From: Candidatus Thorarchaeota archaeon
GTDB taxonomy: Archaea > Asgardarchaeota > Thorarchaeia > Thorarchaeales > Thorarchaeaceae
Assembly: GCA_019894665.1 (NCBI GenBank)
Contig: JAGXOC010000002.1
Coordinates: 43,489-94,530, forward strand
Length of the DNA: 51,042 nucleotides
Reading direction: 5' to 3'
Shown in pieces: positions 1-7,889 of this stretch (positions are counted from its first letter, which is position 1; each line of letters opens with the position of its first letter). The notes beneath the pieces are model-generated. The model worked only from the letters and a program-made list of their open reading frames with translations, was not told where the DNA came from and did no database searches. The translations under genes were made by a program, and so were the position numbers.

Positions 1-371
1 ATATCGGAACTGTTCGCATAACCACCCACAATCTCGCTGACCCGTCCAGATGCGAAAAAGTTTTGCATCGTGACTTGGAACAACCGGTCTCTTGCATGCA
101 TATACCCTTGTGCCATCATAGCATCAGAGTAAGACTCTGCATAGATGTGGGGGATTCCCAGATGGTCGATAATAACTTCAACCTCAGCATCCAGACCTGT
201 GAGTGTGATTGTTTGAGACCCAGGTCCTGGAGCTCCGTTGTCGAAGATTCCACCAACGGGTTGAATGATACCTAATCCTCCAGTCAAGGGACCAATTGGC
301 ATTGTCAGGATTATAATCAATGCTATCGGACCGATGAGCGAGAGGGCAAGGTTCACAACCTTTCTTTTCAT
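1..371 (-). CDS. Penicillin acylase family protein, N-terminal part only (gene runs off the window)
   Basis: This open frame was translated by hand from the ATG at 371; it is still open at base 1, so only about 123 residues are present. The N-terminus has two Lys/Arg residues and a hydrophobic stretch (signal peptide or anchor). It then shows typical penicillin-acylase A-chain features: a GIPHIYAES-like segment, an AQGYMHARDRLFQ segment and a GRVSEI segment. The family are Ntn hydrolases that cleave amide bonds, often of penicillins, acyl-homoserine lactones or unknown amides, and are usually exported. The catalytic Ser at the start of the B chain lies outside the window, so activity cannot be judged and the substrate is unknown. 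The upstream sequence on this strand reads GGAGAGAAA just before the ATG, a plausible ribosome-binding site. Confidence 0.8.
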   Translation of the reverse strand, partial: MKRKVVNLALSLIGPIALIIILTMPIGPLTGGLGIIQPVGGIFDNGAPGPGSQTITLTGLDAEVEVIIDHLGIPHIYAESYSDAMMAQGYMHARDRLFQVTMQNFFASGRVSEIVGGYANSSD

Positions 372-460
372 TTTCTCTCCAACTCTCAATTGTTCAATTT
401 AGATGCCATAAGCTTCGTGCCCTTTAAGCATTAGGAGAGATGTTTCAGGAGAGAAATCGA

Positions 461-913
461 CTAAATAGCGACATCATCATAGTCAAGAACACCAATCTGA
501 GCAGTCATCTTCCATTCATTTTGGACCTTCGAGTAGATCTTGCAGGTTCGACCTAACCAATGATTATCGACACCTGAGTCGTCACGCCAGAGTGTATCGA
601 TGTCGACCACTGCAAAAGCACCGTCACCTTCTTTCGAAACCTGGATTCTTTTGATTATGCGAACATTGTGAACGAGTTTGTATGTATTGAACAGGTCTTG
701 CCAACCTCGTTTCCAACGCTCATCATCGTAGCGACCCCACTCAATGACCCAGTTCATGGGATTGTGTGTCTTTGAATCAGGGGGCCAAGGCCAGACCATA
801 TCATGATGGAACACGGTCATCAGAAGGTCTACATCTTGCGTATCCCATGCCTTAGTTTCTCTGTTGACAATCTCTTCAATCTCAGCGACTACCGTTTCCA
901 ATGATACCACCAA
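461..913 (-). CDS. NTF2-like / SnoaL-like protein
   Basis: This 150-residue protein has the composition and layout of the NTF2/SnoaL cone fold. An N-terminal helix (ETVVAEIEEIVNRETKAW) is followed by a region rich in Asp, His and Trp (LMTVFHHDMVWPWPP), then beta strands including VVDIDTLWRDD and a final WKMTAQIGVLDY. Proteins of this family are small enzymes or ligand-binding proteins, and the ligand cannot be told from sequence. The start is uncertain: in-frame TTG (913), GTG (910) and TTG (901) are all possible, and none has a strong ribosome-binding site. The gene stands alone between the acylase gene and a small membrane protein on the same strand. Confidence 0.6.
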   Translation of the reverse strand: MVVSLETVVAEIEEIVNRETKAWDTQDVDLLMTVFHHDMVWPWPPDSKTHNPMNWVIEWGRYDDERWKRGWQDLFNTYKLVHNVRIIKRIQVSKEGDGAFAVVDIDTLWRDDSGVDNHWLGRTCKIYSKVQNEWKMTAQIGVLDYDDVAI

Positions 914-951
914 TTGGATTCCACTGAGATTGTGCGCCTTAAGTGATTATT

Positions 952-1281
952 CTATTTTCTCAGAAAATACCATTGAACTGCAAGATCAATCATTGGAATT
1001 ACAATAAAAGGGAGTCCAAGCATCATCGATACACCCCATACAAGTAATGGATTCGCAATAACTACAGGAATCTGTAGAGACCAGTTCCAAAATATCAATG
1101 ATTCAATAAGTGTAACTATAACCATGCCAAGTACCCCAAAATACAATGCCTTCTTGCACCCATTGAATCGATCTTCACCATCAGTTGACAGCCTGACAAA
1201 ACCATAGATGATGATAATCACAAATCCCCAAGATAATATTCCGAACAGTGGGTTTGGGGGAGCAGCGGGGTATCCTTGCAT
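952..1281 (-). CDS. Small membrane protein of unknown function
   Basis: I do not recognise this family. The 109-residue protein starts at ATG 1281 and has about four hydrophobic segments: near residues 12-31 (an Ile-rich run), 45-65, 70-90 and 92-105. It ends in WYFLRK. A short charged loop (STDGEDRFNGCKK) separates the first two segments, suggesting a small integral membrane protein with a cytoplasmic loop. There are no catalytic motifs. It lies 38 bases upstream of the SnoaL-like gene on the same strand and could be co-transcribed with it; the next gene on the other side is divergent. Confidence 0.5.
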   Translation of the reverse strand: MQGYPAAPPNPLFGILSWGFVIIIIYGFVRLSTDGEDRFNGCKKALYFGVLGMVIVTLIESLIFWNWSLQIPVVIANPLLVWGVSMMLGLPFIVIPMIDLAVQWYFLRK

Positions 1282-1387
1282 ACTGTACGTGTGGGTACCG
1301 ATGTTATTTCAGTATTCTGATTGAGGTTGTCTAGTGGGCAACCTTTTTCTGTAAGATACAATGCGAGTAAAGTGGTTGTGACCAATA

Positions 1388-2434
1388 ATGGTTAAGACAG
1401 AAACCTTTCGCGGTAGGGACTTCATAACCCTGCTCGACTATACAAAAGAGGAGATCGAGACCATCCTTGAGGTTGCCTTTGATTTAAAGCGTAAGTTCGC
1501 AATAGGTGAACCTCACAAACTTCTCGATGCAAAGACATTGTTCATGATCTTTTACAATCAGAGCCTTAGGACTCGAAACTCATTCGAGGCAGGAATGACC
1601 CAGATGGGAGGACACGCACACTTTCTAGACCCCAGCAAAATATATGCTCCAGCACTAGAAGGTGACGAGCAAGCCTATTCTACAGAACGCGTTTCTGATG
1701 TAGCTCGTGTCCTAGCAAGAATGGGTCACGGAATCGCAATTCGTTGTTACGGTGACCCTGTAGGCTGGCAATATGGACGTGCAAACGAAGTCATCAGGAA
1801 CTTTGCTCACTGGAGTCATATTCCAGTTATCAACATGGAAGATGACATCTATCACCCATGTCAGGGACTTGCAGACATCATGACAGTGAAAGAAAAGTAT
1901 GGTACATTCAAGAACGTGAAGTTTGTCATGTCCTGGGCATATTCACCATCCGTTCACAAGCCACTGGCTGTGCCACAGAGCGCAATTATTGCCTCGACCA
2001 AAGTAGGAATGGATACAGTGTTGGCTCATCCTAAAGGAATGGAGCTTGATGACGAGATCCTCAAACAGTGTAAAGCCCTCTCTGAAGAGAACGGTTCCAG
2101 TTTCGAGATTGTGAATGATATGGACGAGGCTTTCGAAGGTGCACACGTTGTGTATCCGAAGGCTTGGACTTGCAAGGAATTCATTCCGCCGTTCAACGAC
2201 AAGCCTGAGCTTGAGAAGTCACAAGCTGTGTTTGATAAGAACAAGCACTGGATCTGTGATGATGAGAAGATGGCCATCGCAGGACCAAAGGCACACTATA
2301 TGCACTGCCTTCCTGCTGACAGAGGTTTTGAAGTCAGCAACTCAGTTCTTGATGGTCCACAGTCTATAGCATTCGATCAAGCTGAAAACAGACTACATGG
2401 TCAGAAAGCAGTCATGGCATTGACTATGCGATAA
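1388..2434 (+). CDS. YgeW-like carbamoyltransferase (ornithine/aspartate carbamoyltransferase superfamily)
   Basis: The protein (348 residues) belongs to the transcarbamylase superfamily. It has a carbamoyl-phosphate loop with Leu in place of Thr (SLRTR instead of STRTR, about residues 60-64), an HPCQGLAD segment and an MHCLPADRG segment. The middle part (SWAYSPSVHKPLAVPQ, then GMDTVLAHPKG and a VVYPKAW segment) is much closer to E. coli YgeW, from memory, than to anabolic ArgF. YgeW belongs to the knotted transcarbamylases, whose amino acceptor is not ornithine. The acceptor here is therefore unknown. No arginine-pathway gene is nearby. The ATG at 1388 was chosen because the downstream sequence starts like the family (FRGRDFITLLDYT). 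A terminator follows directly. Confidence 0.75.
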   Translation: MVKTETFRGRDFITLLDYTKEEIETILEVAFDLKRKFAIGEPHKLLDAKTLFMIFYNQSLRTRNSFEAGMTQMGGHAHFLDPSKIYAPALEGDEQAYSTERVSDVARVLARMGHGIAIRCYGDPVGWQYGRANEVIRNFAHWSHIPVINMEDDIYHPCQGLADIMTVKEKYGTFKNVKFVMSWAYSPSVHKPLAVPQSAIIASTKVGMDTVLAHPKGMELDDEILKQCKALSEENGSSFEIVNDMDEAFEGAHVVYPKAWTCKEFIPPFNDKPELEKSQAVFDKNKHWICDDEKMAIAGPKAHYMHCLPADRGFEVSNSVLDGPQSIAFDQAENRLHGQKAVMALTMR

Positions 2435-2443
2435 TTTTGAACC

Positions 2444-2480
2444 GGGATGGGGTTACTCCCCACCCCTTCACTCTTTTTTC
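2444..2480 (+). terminator. Hairpin plus T-tract after the carbamoyltransferase gene
   Basis: GGGATGGGG (2444-2452) pairs with CCCCACCCC (2458-2466), with a single A/C mismatch and a 5-base loop. A T-rich run including TTTTTT follows at about 2471-2480. It begins ten bases after the stop codon. Archaeal termination relies mainly on the T-tract; the hairpin is strong as well. Confidence 0.6.
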
Positions 2481-2504
2481 TAAACGCTTGAACCCTCCTA
2501 ATTA

Positions 2505-2514
2505 GGGATATATG
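2505..2514 (+). promoter_or_regulatory. TATA-like box upstream of the 2548 gene
   Basis: The sequence GGATATATGC at about 2506-2514 lies 35-40 bases upstream of the ATG at 2548. That is the expected spacing for an archaeal TATA box feeding a short leader. It falls just after the preceding terminator, so the next gene probably has its own promoter. Confidence 0.4.
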
Positions 2515-2547
2515 CACAATTGCTCAAAGAGATTCGGTCACTGAAAA

Positions 2548-3147
2548 ATGACGGATCAGTTAGAACTCATGGTCAAATATCTAGTCCACCTGCAGTTCTA
2601 CTCAGAGGAAGAGGATGTCCTGTTCAGTCGCGACAAGAAACATCGTCTTTCGATAAAGGGCATCGGTCCCATAGTGATCGCTTTCGAAGAGGAGTTCAAG
2701 CGTAATATTCCTCTCATCAGACGAAAAGAGTTTCGTGCGTTTCTCGTTGAAGTGGCTAGGACAATTCCATTCGATATTGAACCAGTTCTTCTTCGATTCA
2801 ATGATAGTGTTCGTGAAATAGGAAGTCAAAATCTCACGGACGAGTTATCAGCAAACTTCTTGATTGGACCAATCAGGTCAGCTCTTCAGACTAGGGAATT
2901 TGAATCATGTATGTATGATATCAGAAGAGATGCGATACGCCGACAGGGGACTGACGATGCAAAGAAGATCGTTGATGAACGAATCTCTGGTTTCTACTCA
3001 ATGAACGAATTTTCAGTCTCAATGCTTCACAATCTAGCCCTACTAAATCTGCTAACCTCTCTATACGGTTCTGAAGAGGTTCAAGACAGAGTGGGGTTAA
3101 TACTGAAGCAATTCAGTGAAGAGTTGATTGTCAAGCTTTCCAAGTGA
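2548..3147 (+). CDS. Protein of unknown function, all-helical
   Basis: I do not recognise this 199-residue protein. It looks soluble and mostly helical, with many charged residues, no signal peptide, no membrane segment and no cysteine cluster. Notable segments are FSRDKKHRLSIKGIG near residue 26, a run of basic residues around LIRRKEFRAFLVEVAR, and a leucine-rich C-terminal helix (SMLHNLALLNLLTSLYG). The ATG at 2548 is the first plausible start after a TATA-like box. The gene converges on the tldE-like gene with a 13-base gap. The function cannot be inferred from context. Confidence 0.5.
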   Translation: MTDQLELMVKYLVHLQFYSEEEDVLFSRDKKHRLSIKGIGPIVIAFEEEFKRNIPLIRRKEFRAFLVEVARTIPFDIEPVLLRFNDSVREIGSQNLTDELSANFLIGPIRSALQTREFESCMYDIRRDAIRRQGTDDAKKIVDERISGFYSMNEFSVSMLHNLALLNLLTSLYGSEEVQDRVGLILKQFSEELIVKLSK

Positions 3148-3160
3148 TAAGCTGAGAAAA

Positions 3161-4543
3161 TTATTCTTTACTTGAACCTGAAAACCTGAATGATGGCAGT
3201 TTCATTGCAGGGACCATACCAATTGGCGGCAGTGCCAAGAAGTCCGGATACCTCCCAATCATATCAATCTCTTTGAAGAATCGCAGAACACCATCAGTGA
3301 ACCTGATGGTATGTAGAGGATATTTCACCTCACCATTTTCAACATACCACGCCCCATCTCGAGTGAGTGCTGTGAGCACCCCCTCAGTAGGATTGACGGG
3401 ATTCATGTAGTGGAAATGGGTAACTAGTACACCCTTCTTCGTTTCTGACACCATCTCATCAACCGATGAAGTCCCTTCTCCAACAATGATATGACGAGGG
3501 ATTGGTTCTGCAGGTCCCCACCACTTGGCATGGTTGCCAGTGCTTTCTACGCCATCTATTGTTGCGGTGAGAGTATCGTAGACCAGATTCTTGACAACCC
3601 CATTGTCGATGAGATCCACTCTCTGATGTGGCACACCCTCATCATCGAATAGTGACGCTCCAACAAGTCGTTGTTCTAGTGGATTATCCCAAAGCGAAAG
3701 ATTCTCTGAGAACAATTGCTCTCCGATGCGGTCTCTGAGAAAGCTCATGTATTCCTGATAGCGTCTTGCCCCGAATCCTATCAGACCAGTGAAGAATGTC
3801 AAACCAGCAGTTGCTGCAGGTTCAAGAATAACTTCGTATTCTCCAGGGTCGAGGTATTTCATTCCAAAACCAGACGCAGCTTTTTCAGCCGCAATTCTTG
3901 CTATCTCCTCAACCTTTAGTTGATTCACGTCTCGTCTTGCGTCAGTGGCCCACCCTGCGGTCTCTTCTTTATCATCTTTCGCTAGAACCGTGAATTCAGC
4001 ATCGCTAGTGGTCTGAATTTCATATGCATCAATACCCAAAGAATTAGCCACTATTTTCTCCTTTGTAGTGTTCTGCACGTAACCAGCCACTGCTTTGACT
4101 CTACTATCTACCGAGTGTGCAGTATCGATGGCAAGCTTAGCAAATTCAGCTCGCTTCTCAGGAGTCGTATTGTGAGTTGTTTCACATATCATACTTTTCT
4201 TGTCAAATGAACTAGAGTACTGCTTAGGAGTAGGTAATGATTTGAAGTCCTTATTCTCAGGGGATATTCGAGCTAGTGAAGCAGCTTGTTCAACCGCTTG
4301 TTTGATTTCATGGTCTTCAAAGACTTCAAACTCCACAGATCCACTCTTCTGACCAAAATAAACCACTACTCGAACCAGAGCATGTCTCTCAACAACATTC
4401 TGATCAATGATACTATTTGCTAATCTAGTAAGAGCCCTATTTGTAAGAGTGATTGTTGTTTGAGTCTGAGATGCCCCTAGTGCCTCTGCCTCTTTCAGAA
4501 TAAGTTCTATCTTGCTGTGAAGTAATTCCTTGTTGTTCTCCAT
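3161..4543 (-). CDS. tldE: TldE/PmbA-like subunit of the TldD/TldE metalloprotease
   Basis: This 460-residue protein is the second member of an adjacent TldD/TldE pair. In the characterised family TldD and TldE form a heterodimeric Zn protease that degrades unfolded or modified peptides (for example microcin B17 and CcdA), and TldE carries no HExxxH. This protein also lacks that motif, which fits TldE. Family-like segments include YLDPGEYEVILEPAATAGL, YVQNTTKEK, a VDLIDNGVV segment and a late VLTALTRDGAWYVENGE. The ATG at 4543 is one base after the TldD stop (TAAAATG), so the two are translationally coupled and probably made in equal amounts. Confidence 0.88.
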   Translation of the reverse strand: MENNKELLHSKIELILKEAEALGASQTQTTITLTNRALTRLANSIIDQNVVERHALVRVVVYFGQKSGSVEFEVFEDHEIKQAVEQAASLARISPENKDFKSLPTPKQYSSSFDKKSMICETTHNTTPEKRAEFAKLAIDTAHSVDSRVKAVAGYVQNTTKEKIVANSLGIDAYEIQTTSDAEFTVLAKDDKEETAGWATDARRDVNQLKVEEIARIAAEKAASGFGMKYLDPGEYEVILEPAATAGLTFFTGLIGFGARRYQEYMSFLRDRIGEQLFSENLSLWDNPLEQRLVGASLFDDEGVPHQRVDLIDNGVVKNLVYDTLTATIDGVESTGNHAKWWGPAEPIPRHIIVGEGTSSVDEMVSETKKGVLVTHFHYMNPVNPTEGVLTALTRDGAWYVENGEVKYPLHTIRFTDGVLRFFKEIDMIGRYPDFLALPPIGMVPAMKLPSFRFSGSSKE

Positions 4544-4544
4544 T

Positions 4545-6002
4545 TTATTTCCCCTCCATGATTCCTACTCTGACATTGTGGAACCTAGCCGTTCCACAAC
4601 CATGTCCAACATACATGACTTGAGGCGGTTGACCCTTTCCGCAGTTTGGAGTTCCCCAGATACGCCAGTCATCTTTCGAAGAAGCATCCATGCTACCCCA
4701 GAATTCTGGGGTGATTCCAGTATATGTGGGGTTCTTGAACATCTGTCCAACCTCTCCATCAACAATCTCCCAAGCAATCTCAGTGCCAAATTGGAAGTTC
4801 AGTCTCTTATCGTCAATGCTCCAGCTCTTGTTGGTGGACATTAGGATTCCGCACTTAGTATCTTCTATAATGTCGTTTCGAATCCAACCCGAAGGTTCCA
4901 GATTGATATTTACCATTCGGACGAGGGGAAGTTTTTGAGGGCTGTCCGCTCGCATAGCTCCTGAGCTTTCAGCAAGACCAACCAATGCAGCCGTTTCTCT
5001 TGAGGATTGATATCCAACAAATAACCCATCTTTCACAAGATCGATTCGTTTTGCTTTGACTCCTTCATCGTCAAATCCGAAAGTACCCAATCCACCGGGA
5101 ATTGTTGAATCGGAGGTCATAGTCACATGCTCACTCCCATATTTCAAAGAGTTGAGTAGATCAACAGTCATGAAACTAGTTCCAGCAAATGCAGCCTCTG
5201 TTCCAAGGACACGGTCAAGCTCAGTAGGATGTCCACAACTCTCATGGATTTGGAGCATGAGCTGATGCCCATCTAGTAGTAGAGTAGTCTTCTCGGTAGG
5301 GCATTGTTTCGCCTTTGTTAGAGCTATTGCCTCTTCAGCAATATGTTCAACATTCTCAATCAGTTTCTTTGACTCAAAGAATTCATAGCCACTGGTGGAA
5401 AAATCTCCTCTGAAAGAACCAGGGTAGGATCTTATTTGTGGCGGTGAGCCGGGAGAGATTGCCATACATGAAAATCCTCCACCACAGAAAACGATGTTCT
5501 GGGTTATGTATGCACCTTCAGTACTGCTGAAGATCTTGTCCTCCATATGTCCCCTGTAATCAGCTTTTGTGAATTTGATTATCTCTGGGTTATGCTCCCT
5601 TAGTCCTTTATCAACCTCGACGAGTTCAGCGACCTTCTGTTCAGTTGGCACCTTGAACGGATCTTTCTTGATAGGAGTCGAATAAGAACCAGTTTCGGTT
5701 TTGATGTCAACTAGTTCAACAGGTTTCTGTCTTGTTGATCCTGATGCTTTTGCTATCTGGACTGCTAGTTCAGCAACTCTGTGTATCTCATCCTTGGTGG
5801 GGTCGTATGAGCCCGCAAAACCCAAACCTCCATCTGCAAGACATCTAATGCCAAATCCAATCTCTTTCCTCAGCTCCATTACTGAGATGTTACCTAGTTT
5901 GATTGAGATGTCTTCGTCTTTGATGGTAACAATTCGAATATCAGCATATGAAGCACCAAGCTCTCTACATGTGTCTAGTGCATAATCTGTAAGGTCTCTC
6001 AC
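4545..6002 (-). CDS. tldD: TldD-like zinc metalloprotease subunit
   Basis: This 485-residue protein has the HExxxH zinc motif (HESCGH) within QIHESCGHPTELDRVLG, diagnostic of TldD. Other family features are the N-terminal YADIRI segment, TLLLDGHQLML just ahead of the zinc site, FGFDDEGVKAKRIDLVKDG downstream, and a C-terminal MYVGHGCGTARFHNVRVG segment. It acts in the cytoplasm with TldE. It is the first gene of the two-gene unit. About 217 bases separate its start from the Nudix gene end; that gap holds AT-rich sequence, including a TTAAAGTGTT run near 6112-6121, and no clear open frame. Confidence 0.9.
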   Translation of the reverse strand: MRDLTDYALDTCRELGASYADIRIVTIKDEDISIKLGNISVMELRKEIGFGIRCLADGGLGFAGSYDPTKDEIHRVAELAVQIAKASGSTRQKPVELVDIKTETGSYSTPIKKDPFKVPTEQKVAELVEVDKGLREHNPEIIKFTKADYRGHMEDKIFSSTEGAYITQNIVFCGGGFSCMAISPGSPPQIRSYPGSFRGDFSTSGYEFFESKKLIENVEHIAEEAIALTKAKQCPTEKTTLLLDGHQLMLQIHESCGHPTELDRVLGTEAAFAGTSFMTVDLLNSLKYGSEHVTMTSDSTIPGGLGTFGFDDEGVKAKRIDLVKDGLFVGYQSSRETAALVGLAESSGAMRADSPQKLPLVRMVNINLEPSGWIRNDIIEDTKCGILMSTNKSWSIDDKRLNFQFGTEIAWEIVDGEVGQMFKNPTYTGITPEFWGSMDASSKDDWRIWGTPNCGKGQPPQVMYVGHGCGTARFHNVRVGIMEGK

Positions 6003-6220
6003 CTGAACTTCACCAAGAGCGAACAGAGTTCCGGCCTGATAATACTCTTTCTGAAAGAATTCAATAGATAGAAAATGAGCAGAGAGCGCCGCCAGGAATA
6101 GTGAGGTAAAGAGTTAAAGTGTTGAGTTTTATGAAATCTTAGAGAAAACTCAATCGGTCGAAATGCCTCTGCTCAATAAATATTCTAGACAGGAAAAATA
6201 TGGAATCGAGTAACACAGTG

Positions 6221-6835
6221 TCAGATATTCAATTCATCGAGACGTCTGAAGAATTCACGAGTCAGAAATGCGCGGTACTTGAAACCACCCCATCCTGAAT
6301 CTTCCATGAGTTGAGCAACCTCTCCTACGAGTTGCCCACGTGACATCACAGTCGCATCAAAGATCTCTCTTGTGTCAACTGGTTTGATTTCGCCAACCAC
6401 TGGCTCAGCAAGAAAAACAAGTGAACGCCAAGGAATCGTACGATCTTTGCAGACAACTTCGAGGTGCATATCTAATACAAAACGGGTTAGTCGAACAGTC
6501 AAGCCAGTCTCTTCGTACATCTCACGAATCGCGGCATCCTCTAGGGGTTCCCCTGGATTTGCACCACCAGAAGGAGCACGGTATATACCGGTTCTAGCAT
6601 ATTGTGGTTTTTGAATCACAACGAAATTTCCATCATCCTGTCGAATGAAACAGGTGATGTCATGTAGACGACCCTTAGCCTCTGTACGCTTAACAAGCGT
6701 ACACTCAAATTTCCGAAAATCTGCTGTGAAAGCATGGACTTCAGGTTCACCGTATTTCTTCTTTAGTGCAGCCAATTCGTTGTCCTTGATATCGTTCAGA
6801 TGACTCGCCATCAGAAACGCAGGGTCAGGTGGCAT
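6221..6835 (-). CDS. Nudix hydrolase
   Basis: The protein (204 residues) contains a complete Nudix box, GX5EX7REUXEEXGU: GGANPGE at the start, REMYEETGL at the end and all spacings intact. It sits just after a strand reading TGIYRAPSGG. Nudix enzymes hydrolyse nucleoside diphosphates linked to another moiety, such as ADP-ribose, NADH or 8-oxo-dGTP. The adjacent divergent gene encodes a macro domain, a fold that binds or hydrolyses ADP-ribose, so an ADP-ribose pyrophosphatase role is a reasonable inference but not shown. The start may be 6835 or the internal Met at 6811 (MASHLND). Confidence 0.85.
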   Translation of the reverse strand: MPPDPAFLMASHLNDIKDNELAALKKKYGEPEVHAFTADFRKFECTLVKRTEAKGRLHDITCFIRQDDGNFVVIQKPQYARTGIYRAPSGGANPGEPLEDAAIREMYEETGLTVRLTRFVLDMHLEVVCKDRTIPWRSLVFLAEPVVGEIKPVDTREIFDATVMSRGQLVGEVAQLMEDSGWGGFKYRAFLTREFFRRLDELNI

Positions 6836-6908
6836 AAAGGTTGTGGGACGACAACCTTTTACGAAAAGGATTCCTTATTGTTTTCACTCGAAGTGGAGGA
6901 TGAGGTAT

Positions 6909-7436
6909 ATGGAGAAGAAGCTGGGTGCTGTTTTAGTCAAGACCTACCTTGGCGATATAACAGAACTCACCGTAGATGCGATTGCAAACGCTGCAAATTC
7001 AGACCTCTGGATGGGATCAGGAGTTGCAGGTGCCATCAAGTCTAAGGGAGGTCTACAAATCGAAAAGGAAGCTATCTCTATGGGACCGATAAGACCTGGA
7101 GAAGCAGTGATGACTACTGCAGGAGATCTTCCGTCAAAGTATGTTATTCATTGTGCAGGAATGCCGCCTGGGGGGAAGGCTACCTATTGGAAAGTGCTAG
7201 CATCAGTTCAAGCTGCACTAAACATAGCATCTAACCACAATCTGAGTTCTGTTGCGTTCCCGGCAATAGGAGCAGGAGTCGGGGGCTTATCAGAAGAGCA
7301 ATCTGCGAAAGCAATTGTCGAAGGTGTAGCCCATTATGCTCAGAAACCTGGTTCAGTAAAGGAAATAACACTCGTAGGTTTCAACAAGTATGCTTGTGAT
7401 TGCTTCTGCAATGCGGTCAAAGAATGTAAGGAGTAA
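6909..7436 (+). CDS. Macro-domain protein (ADP-ribose binding/hydrolysis)
   Basis: The protein has the canonical macro-domain order: a GDITELTVDAIANAANSDLWMGSGVAGAIKSKGG-type N-terminus (the NAAN and GGVAGAI-like loops that hold ADP-ribose), then GEAVMTTAGDL, YVIHCAG and VAFPAIGAGVGGL. The family includes mono-ADP-ribosyl hydrolases and O-acetyl-ADP-ribose deacetylases. Longer readings back to 6843 exist. I place the start at ATG 6909 (MEKKLGAVLVK) because GGAGG at 6895-6899 is correctly spaced for it and the preceding residues do not look like the family. It is followed five bases later by a related gene. Confidence 0.9.
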   Translation: MEKKLGAVLVKTYLGDITELTVDAIANAANSDLWMGSGVAGAIKSKGGLQIEKEAISMGPIRPGEAVMTTAGDLPSKYVIHCAGMPPGGKATYWKVLASVQAALNIASNHNLSSVAFPAIGAGVGGLSEEQSAKAIVEGVAHYAQKPGSVKEITLVGFNKYACDCFCNAVKECKE

Positions 7437-7441
7437 AGATC

Positions 7442-7888
7442 TTGGGTGGATGGTCTCTAGGAAACTTCAGCGTCATCGTTGAGCTCGGACACAATGATGA
7501 TTCGGACATTGACTTAGTTGTTAAGACCCAGAATATTCCCGTTGGGAGTGTTACTGTCAAAGAGGGGAGTAATGCCGAAGAAGTGCTATACTGGCCAGGC
7601 ATCTCAATGACCAACCCAGATCGGCGTGCAGCAATTTTCAATACGGCTCTGGGAGCCCTAGAGAGGGCAGATGGTATGAAAGCTCAGAAGGTAGGATTCT
7701 TCACCATGGGACTTGAGGTTTCTCGAATTCCAAGCTGGGAAGTGGCAGAGGAAATAGTGAAAGCAATTGCTAATCATTCAAAGACAGAGAGTAGTCTCAA
7801 CAGGATCTTACTTATTGCCAGCTCACCTATGCAGGTGAGCTCCTTTCAGTATGCGTTGAATAACGTCTCAATTCTTACTCAAGAGTAG
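7442..7888 (+). CDS. Degenerate macro-domain-like protein
   Basis: This 148-residue protein starts with TTG at 7442, preceded by a good ribosome-binding site (AAGGAG at 7427-7432), and immediately follows the macro-domain gene. The second half reads like the C-terminal half of a macro domain: AIFNTALGALERADGMKAQKVGFFTMG, then an alternating helix and strand ending in RILLIASS and FQYALNNV. The NAAN and glycine-rich ADP-ribose loops are not apparent. It may be a partner or inactive paralogue of the upstream protein. The assignment rests on pattern similarity only. The gene ends 2 bases from the convergent flavoprotein gene, across a short inverted repeat (CTCAAG/CTTGAG, 7878-7901). Confidence 0.5.
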   Translation: MGGWSLGNFSVIVELGHNDDSDIDLVVKTQNIPVGSVTVKEGSNAEEVLYWPGISMTNPDRRAAIFNTALGALERADGMKAQKVGFFTMGLEVSRIPSWEVAEEIVKAIANHSKTESSLNRILLIASSPMQVSSFQYALNNVSILTQE

Positions 7889-7889
7889 A

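Noticed and set aside
1388-2434. Annotation as ordinary ornithine carbamoyltransferase (argF)
   Set aside because: SLRTR and the YgeW-like acceptor half do not fit anabolic ArgF, and no arginine genes are near.
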